DNA from: Bacillota bacterium
Lineage (GTDB): Bacteria > Bacillota > Clostridia > Peptostreptococcales > Anaerovoracaceae
Reading direction: 5' to 3'
Assembly (NCBI GenBank): GCA_023415235.1
Contig: JAEZLP010000034.1
Coordinates: 30,184-94,183 of the forward strand
Length of the DNA stretch: 64,000 bases
Under the pieces are notes generated by a model that was not told where the DNA came from, did no database searches, and saw only the letters and a list, made by a program, of their open reading frames with translations. Shown in pieces: positions 59,174 to 64,000 of this stretch. Position 1 is the stretch's first letter. Each line of letters opens with the position of its first letter. Made by a program: the position numbers and the translations under genes.

Positions 59174-62100
59174 ATGAATTTTTCAAAGACTTCAATTATG
59201 CGCCCCGTTTCAACGATCATGCTCATGCTGATCATCGTTGTGCTGGGTGCGGTATCCTTTTCCAAGCTGCCCATCGACCTTTACCCGAAAATGGAACTGC
59301 CTTATGCCATGGTCATGATCCAGTATCCCAATGCAGCGCCTACGGAAATTGAAAATATGGTTACCAAGCCTGTGGAACAGCAGATTGCAACTGTTGAGAA
59401 CATCAAGGCGCTTTATTCCTATTCCATGGAGGGAAGCTCCATCGTGCTCTGCGAATTTGAGAACGGCACGAATATGGATTTTGCCTCCCTTAATATGCGT
59501 GAAAAAGTAGACCTGATCTCGGATTATCTGCCGGATAATGCAACGGAGCCAATGTTCCTGACCATGGATCCGACGATGATGCCGATCTCACAGCTCTATG
59601 TATCTGGAGATTTATCCCTGGAGGAATTGAATTCTCTTGTGAATGACGAAGTCCTTCCCGCATTGGAGCGGAGCGAAGGCGTCGCGGCAGCATCCAGCTT
59701 CGGCGGGACAGAAAAAGAGATCAGCGTTAAATTCGATCAGGAAAGACTATCCGGTTATGGGCTTACGCTGACCGATGTAAAAAACATCCTTTCCGCCGAA
59801 AATATCAGTCTGCCCAGCGGCGATGTGAAGAAAGGCGCCAAGGAGCTTGTGGTGCGTACCATTGGTGAGTTTACAAGTCTGGATGACATCAGACACATAC
59901 CCTTTGTGCTGCCCACGAGAGAGGTCGTTTATCTGCAGGACCTGGCCACAATAGAAGAAACAGTCAAAGAGCAAACCTCAATCGGGCGGGTCAACGAAGT
60001 TCCCTCCATCGGAGTCAGCATTACCAAGCAATCCACCGCCAATACCGTTGTGGTATCCAGGCAGATCAACGAAGCCCTCGATGATCTGCGCGCGGCGCAT
60101 CCCGAACTGACATTTACCGTTTCCTTCGACCAGGCGGACTACATAAAGCATTCCATCGCCAATGTGGCTGAAACGGCAATCATGGGCTGTGTGCTGGCGG
60201 TTTTGATCTGCTTCCTGTTCCTAAGGAACATCGCTTCGACAATGATTATCGCGATCTCCATCCCCACGTCTATCGTGGCCACATTCATCGTGATGTATTT
60301 TACCGGCCTGACCATGAACGTCCTTTCCCTCAGTGGTCTGGCTGTAGCTATCGGTATGCTTGTAGACGACTCCATCGTCGTCATGGAGAACATCTACCGG
60401 AGACGGGATGAAGGCATCGGCGCTCTGGAAGCATCCATAGTAGGGACAAAAGAAGTCACCATGCCGGTATTTGCGGCAACCATGACAAAGATCGCCGTAT
60501 TCCTGCCCATCGTTTTCGTGCAGGGGATCGCGGCTACCATCTTTAAAGAATTCTCATATACCATCGGCTTTGCCCTGCTGTGCTCCCTGCTGGTAGCGCT
60601 TACCGTCGTTCCCATGCTCTGTTCAAAACTGATGAACACCAAGGATATGGGCACCCATCTGAAAATCAGAAATTTCATGTATGAGTTCAAGCTGCTTCCC
60701 ATGTTTGAGCGCGGCATGCATTATCTGACCGATGAGTATTTAAAATTGCTGAAATACTCGCTCCATCACAGAAAAAAGATCATGGTCTGGTCACTGGTCA
60801 TCTTGATCGCTTCTTCTGTGCTTGTTGCGTTTGTAGGCGGAGAACTGCTCCCCGCCAGCGATGAGGGTAGCTTTACCATCACCGCAGAAATGCCGTATGG
60901 AACCTCACTGGAGGAAACGGATAAAACCATCAGCGAGATTGAGCGATATGTGATCGACAATATTCCCGAGCTGAAGGTCTGTTCCGTGGAAATCGGCAGC
61001 AGTAACATGTTCAGCCTCAACTCCGCTAACCAGTCCACGGTTACTGTCAACCTGGTCGACAAGCAGGACAGAAAGAGAAGCACCACGGAAATCGTCAACC
61101 AGGCGACCAAAGATCTTCAGAACATCGTCGGAGCAAAGCTGACCCTGGCTGAAACATCATCCATGAGCATGTCCATGGGAGGCAGCCCGATTTCCCTTGT
61201 ATTGAAGGGAGACGATCTGGACACGCTGAAGAAGGTTTCCCTGGATATTGAAGAAATCATCAAGGGAGTCAAAGGAACCATCAATGTCACCACCGACATG
61301 ACGGAAGGAAATCCCGAGCTCCGGGTAATGCTGCAGAGAGCCAACGCGGCCCAGTACGGCATAACCTCATATCAGCTTGCGAAAGCGCTGGAATCCGCCC
61401 TGGAGGGCACTACAGCAACCACCTTGAAGACGAACGGAGAAGAAACAGATATCGTCCTCTCTCTCAACGACGCTTATAAGGAATCAGTGGAAAATCTGAA
61501 GCAGATCCTGATCCCTGCACCGACGGGACAACAGGTTACGATAGGAGAGATTGCCGACTTTGCCTTTGACAATTCGCCGTCCCAGATTGTAAGGCAGGAT
61601 CAGGTGAGAACGGTAACAATTTCATCTAACATTTCCGGACGCGATCTGCAATCCGTCTCCAAGGACGTTGAGAGAGCAGTATCAAAATACCAGCTGCCGG
61701 CAGGGTATACCATCGATACCGGCGGAGAGCAGGAAGAGATGATGGATTCCTTCACGAGCCTCTTCTATGCCCTGCTTCTGTCCGTGCTGCTGATCTACAT
61801 GATTCTGGCTTCTCAGTTTGAATCGCTGCTGCAGCCGTTTATCATCATGATGGCAATCCCCTTTGCGCTGACCGGTGCTTTTATCGCTCTGTTCCTCACG
61901 GGAACACCGCTATCCCTTGTCGCCTTCCTCGGAATCATCATGCTGAGCGGTATCGTAGTAAACAATTCGATTCTGCTGATCGACTTTATCAATAAAAACA
62001 ACGAGGTCTACCCCACCAGGGAGGAAGCGATCCTCAACGCCGGCAAATTCCGTATCCGGCCTATCTTCATGACCATGCTGACCACATCGCTGGGTCTTCT

Positions 62101-62308
62101 GCCCCTGTCTTTCGGGATCGGTTCCGGAGGCGAGCTTCAGGCTCCTATGGGTATTACCGTAATCGGCGGTCTGGTCTTTTCGACCATCATCACTTTGATT
62201 ATTGTGCCGGTGATCTACTCCATTATGGATGACCGCCACCTGAAACGACTTGCAAAAAAAGCAGAACGGAAGGAACGCAAGCAACAACTGGTCCAGGAGG
62301 AAATATAG
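59174..62308 (+). CDS. RND-family efflux pump, multidrug/lipid type
   Basis: 1044 residues, full length. Twelve membrane segments with two large extracellular loops. The proton-relay pair is in GLAVAIGMLVDDSIVVMENIYR (TM4), and the C-terminal half repeats VAFLGIIMLSGIVVNNSILLIDFI. Belongs to the HAE1/AcrB-like group that also occurs in Clostridia. Substrate unknown. Co-transcribed with adaptor and TetR regulator. No outer-membrane factor gene, as expected for a monoderm. Confidence 0.93.
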   Translation: MNFSKTSIMRPVSTIMLMLIIVVLGAVSFSKLPIDLYPKMELPYAMVMIQYPNAAPTEIENMVTKPVEQQIATVENIKALYSYSMEGSSIVLCEFENGTNMDFASLNMREKVDLISDYLPDNATEPMFLTMDPTMMPISQLYVSGDLSLEELNSLVNDEVLPALERSEGVAAASSFGGTEKEISVKFDQERLSGYGLTLTDVKNILSAENISLPSGDVKKGAKELVVRTIGEFTSLDDIRHIPFVLPTREVVYLQDLATIEETVKEQTSIGRVNEVPSIGVSITKQSTANTVVVSRQINEALDDLRAAHPELTFTVSFDQADYIKHSIANVAETAIMGCVLAVLICFLFLRNIASTMIIAISIPTSIVATFIVMYFTGLTMNVLSLSGLAVAIGMLVDDSIVVMENIYRRRDEGIGALEASIVGTKEVTMPVFAATMTKIAVFLPIVFVQGIAATIFKEFSYTIGFALLCSLLVALTVVPMLCSKLMNTKDMGTHLKIRNFMYEFKLLPMFERGMHYLTDEYLKLLKYSLHHRKKIMVWSLVILIASSVLVAFVGGELLPASDEGSFTITAEMPYGTSLEETDKTISEIERYVIDNIPELKVCSVEIGSSNMFSLNSANQSTVTVNLVDKQDRKRSTTEIVNQATKDLQNIVGAKLTLAETSSMSMSMGGSPISLVLKGDDLDTLKKVSLDIEEIIKGVKGTINVTTDMTEGNPELRVMLQRANAAQYGITSYQLAKALESALEGTTATTLKTNGEETDIVLSLNDAYKESVENLKQILIPAPTGQQVTIGEIADFAFDNSPSQIVRQDQVRTVTISSNISGRDLQSVSKDVERAVSKYQLPAGYTIDTGGEQEEMMDSFTSLFYALLLSVLLIYMILASQFESLLQPFIIMMAIPFALTGAFIALFLTGTPLSLVAFLGIIMLSGIVVNNSILLIDFINKNNEVYPTREEAILNAGKFRIRPIFMTMLTTSLGLLPLSFGIGSGGELQAPMGITVIGGLVFSTIITLIIVPVIYSIMDDRHLKRLAKKAERKERKQQLVQEEI

Positions 62309-62923
62309 ATGGTTAAGGATAAAAAGTCGAAACGGGACCGGATTCTGGACGCGGCATACGATCTTTTCATAAGCAAAGGCTACTGGGATACCAAGATCAT
62401 CGATATCGCTGATCTGGCCGGAATCGGCAAAGGAACGGTATATGAATACTTCGAAAGCAAGGATGCAATCATCTTTGAACTTTTCAAAACGAAGGTCGCT
62501 TCCGGCTATAACAGTATGTCAGAGCTGTTGAGCAAAGGAATCCCCTGTGAAGAAAAAATCAAGGAATTTATCGAGATTGAACTGGAGAACACATCCAAAT
62601 ACACTATCAACAAGAATTTTCTGGTTGATTTGATGATGAAATCGGATGCATTCCGAAACCCGGAGCTGATCCACTCGATCCATGAGCTGATCAAAAAGAA
62701 GTTCAGCATCCTCCACGGGATCATTGAAGAAGGCGTTGAAAAAGGAGAATTTCGGAAAATGGATCCCAAGCTGGCGTCGATTTCTGTCATGGGTGCGATC
62801 AATTTCTTTATCAGCATCGACTACGCTCCCTTCGACCCGAAAGATATGCTTCCTGCAGGCGGTGCGGCGGAATGGAACCGGGATGAGTTCCTGGAGCTTT
62901 TGCTTCACGGATTAAAGGCATAA
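62309..62923 (+). CDS. TetR-family transcriptional regulator of the RND operon
   Basis: 204 residues. N-terminal helix-turn-helix: RILDAAYDLFISKGY, IIDIADLAGIGKGTVYEYFESKDAIIFELF, followed by an all-helical ligand domain. ATG immediately follows the pump stop codon (TAGATG), so translation is coupled. Probably represses its own operon via the palindromes at 57969-57983 and 58034-58048, released by an efflux substrate. Confidence 0.92.
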   Translation: MVKDKKSKRDRILDAAYDLFISKGYWDTKIIDIADLAGIGKGTVYEYFESKDAIIFELFKTKVASGYNSMSELLSKGIPCEEKIKEFIEIELENTSKYTINKNFLVDLMMKSDAFRNPELIHSIHELIKKKFSILHGIIEEGVEKGEFRKMDPKLASISVMGAINFFISIDYAPFDPKDMLPAGGAAEWNRDEFLELLLHGLKA

Positions 62924-63008
62924 ATGGAGATAAATCGGATTATTTTTCCTTTAAATCCATTTTAAGAACCGAATAAAAAAAAAGAGCAAGTCTACAATAA
63001 AAACTATG

Positions 63009-63048
63009 GGTTTCCAGCTTTGGGTATGAGCTGGAAACCTTGTTTTTT
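63009..63048 (+). terminator. Terminator of the RND operon
   Basis: 11-bp perfect stem GGTTTCCAGCT/AGCTGGAAACC (63009-63019 and 63029-63039), followed by TTGTTTTTT. Confidence 0.9.
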
Positions 63049-63109
63049 ATTTATTATTCAGAAGATTTGGAAGGTTGGAAAATAATTAATATTTTCTTAA
63101 AAAAACTAG

Positions 63110-63137
63110 TTACATTTCTTACATTCTGTTGTATAAT
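63110..63137 (+). promoter_or_regulatory. Promoter of the NCS1 permease gene
   Basis: TTACAT (63110-63115), 16-base spacer, TATAAT (63132-63137), about 45 bases before the ATG at 63185. Confidence 0.6.
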
Positions 63138-63184
63138 GGACGAGTAATAATCTTACAACTGTATATTTTTATGGAGGTGTTTTA

Positions 63185-64000
63185 ATGTCAAAGTACACTC
63201 AAAAAGAAAGCGGCGGTCTGTATGAATTAACAGATACCGCACGTGCTGAGCTGGCTTCATCAAAGTACTACAACGAAGACCTTGCTCCTACTCCAGTCTC
63301 CGCCAGAACCTGGTCTACTTACCACATCGCAATGCTGTGGGTCGGTATGTCCGTGTGTATCCCATCCTTCACAATGGCTTCTTCATTGGTAGTATTGGGA
63401 TTGTCACCATGGCTGGCAGTATTCAACGTAGCGTTGGGTAATATCATCATCCTCATTCCTATTCAGTTGAACTCCCATGCAGGTACCAAGTACGGTCTCC
63501 CATTCCCGCCATTCGCAAGACTGGCCTTTGGTTCGATCGGAGCACATTTGCCTTCTCTTTCAAGAGCGCTCACCGCTTGCGGATGGAATGCCATTCAGTG
63601 CTGGATCGGCGGCGCCGCTGTCGTATCTCTGGTTGCTTCCTTTGCACCAGCATTCGGCAAAATGCCTGCTGCTCCGTTTATCGGATTCGGAATTTTCTTA
63701 TTCTTAACCTGGTGGATTACCGTAATGGGTTCTGAAAGCATCAAGTATCTGGAAGCCATCGGTTCTCCTGTTCTGATTGTTCTGACCTTTATGCTGCTGG
63801 TTTGGTCCATCATGCTTGCTTCAGGCGGCGGATACAGCTTCGGCGATCTGCTCAGAGCAACCACCGATATCGACACTGTAAATAAGAGCGGCGGCTTCGC
63901 ATATGTATTCATGGGCGGACTGACTGCAAACATCGCGTTCTGGGCTACCATGGCACTGAACATTCCCGACTTTTCCAGATATGCAAAATCCCAGAAGAAT
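63185..64000 (+). CDS. NCS1-family nucleobase/allantoin permease, N-terminal part (truncated by window edge)
   Basis: 272 codons, open at the window end. GGAGG eight bases before ATG. Hydrophilic N-terminus (1-45) with YELTDTARAELASSKYYNEDLAPTP-type NCS1 lead (residues 13-37), then membrane segments from about 46 on: SVCIPSFTMASSLVVLGLSP, LNSHAGTKYGLPFPPFARLAFG, WNAIQCWIGGAAV and, near the end, ANIAFWATMALNIPDFSRYAK. The NxPDFSRYAK block is a hallmark of NCS1 sodium- or proton-coupled symporters for cytosine, uracil, hydantoin or allantoin. Substrate cannot be told. Confidence 0.92.
   Translation, partial: MSKYTQKESGGLYELTDTARAELASSKYYNEDLAPTPVSARTWSTYHIAMLWVGMSVCIPSFTMASSLVVLGLSPWLAVFNVALGNIIILIPIQLNSHAGTKYGLPFPPFARLAFGSIGAHLPSLSRALTACGWNAIQCWIGGAAVVSLVASFAPAFGKMPAAPFIGFGIFLFLTWWITVMGSESIKYLEAIGSPVLIVLTFMLLVWSIMLASGGGYSFGDLLRATTDIDTVNKSGGFAYVFMGGLTANIAFWATMALNIPDFSRYAKSQKN

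Overview
The window reads as a chromosomal segment of a spore-forming, anaerobic low-to-moderate GC Firmicute of class Clostridia. The evidence is a YunB-type sporulation gene, CodY, HslUV, sigma-54, a membrane pyrophosphatase, a Firmicutes-type priA-def-fmt-rsmB-prpC-prkC-rsgA-rpe cluster, GGAGG ribosome binding sites, strong TTGACA/TATAAT promoters and encoded CCA ends on every tRNA. Family-level placement is a guess (something near Anaerovoracaceae/Peptostreptococcales).

Layout. 1-6.2 kb: the 3' end of a PHP-domain gene, then a minus-strand Tad/Flp-like pilus operon (CpaB-like SAF protein, TadZ, TadA, TadB, TadC and four very small exported proteins) with its own promoter. 6.4-16.6 kb: the minus-strand translation/cell-wall signalling cluster priA-def-fmt-yugP-rsmB, then prpC-prkC-rsgA-rpe from a separate promoter. 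16.6-21 kb: queH-asnA, a radical SAM gene, tdk and an S-layer-homology protein. 21.2-23.1 kb: sixteen tRNA genes on the minus strand with two promoters and a terminator, interrupted by a 138-bp segment flanked by a duplicated tRNA-Thr 3' end. 23.1-34.7 kb: yigZ, hflX, yunB, codY, then yraN-yifB-dprA-topA-hslV-hslU, then a metallo-hydrolase. 34.8-39.7 kb: potassium uptake (trkA and two tandem trkH) and a CBS protein on the plus strand. 39.8-46.7 kb: rnr, a glycine-rich lipoprotein, a sodium-dependent MetPS-type amino-acid importer, the membrane pyrophosphatase and secG. 46.8-52.8 kb: rpoN-gap-pgk-tpiA-eno. 52.9-57.9 kb: trmL, hom, a SEC-C protein, a cyclic-di-AMP (ydaO-type) riboswitch controlling a LysM-SleB cell wall hydrolase, a very small kinase-like protein and nth. 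58-63 kb: a TetR-regulated RND efflux operon with two matching operator-like palindromes. 63.2 kb to the end: a truncated NCS1 nucleobase permease.

How the genes work together: most of the window is housekeeping (translation, tRNA supply, glycolysis, DNA repair and uptake). The accessory or more variable parts are the Tad-like locus, the S-layer-type protein, the glycine-rich lipoprotein, the efflux operon and the segment inside the tRNA cluster. The best leads for something unusual are the small-protein end of the Tad-like locus together with its two ATPases with non-canonical P-loops, the tRNA-Thr end duplication, the minimal kinase-like protein next to the c-di-AMP-controlled hydrolase, and the 10-bp-period array between priA and def. 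I did not see a clear-cut new defence or mobile system.
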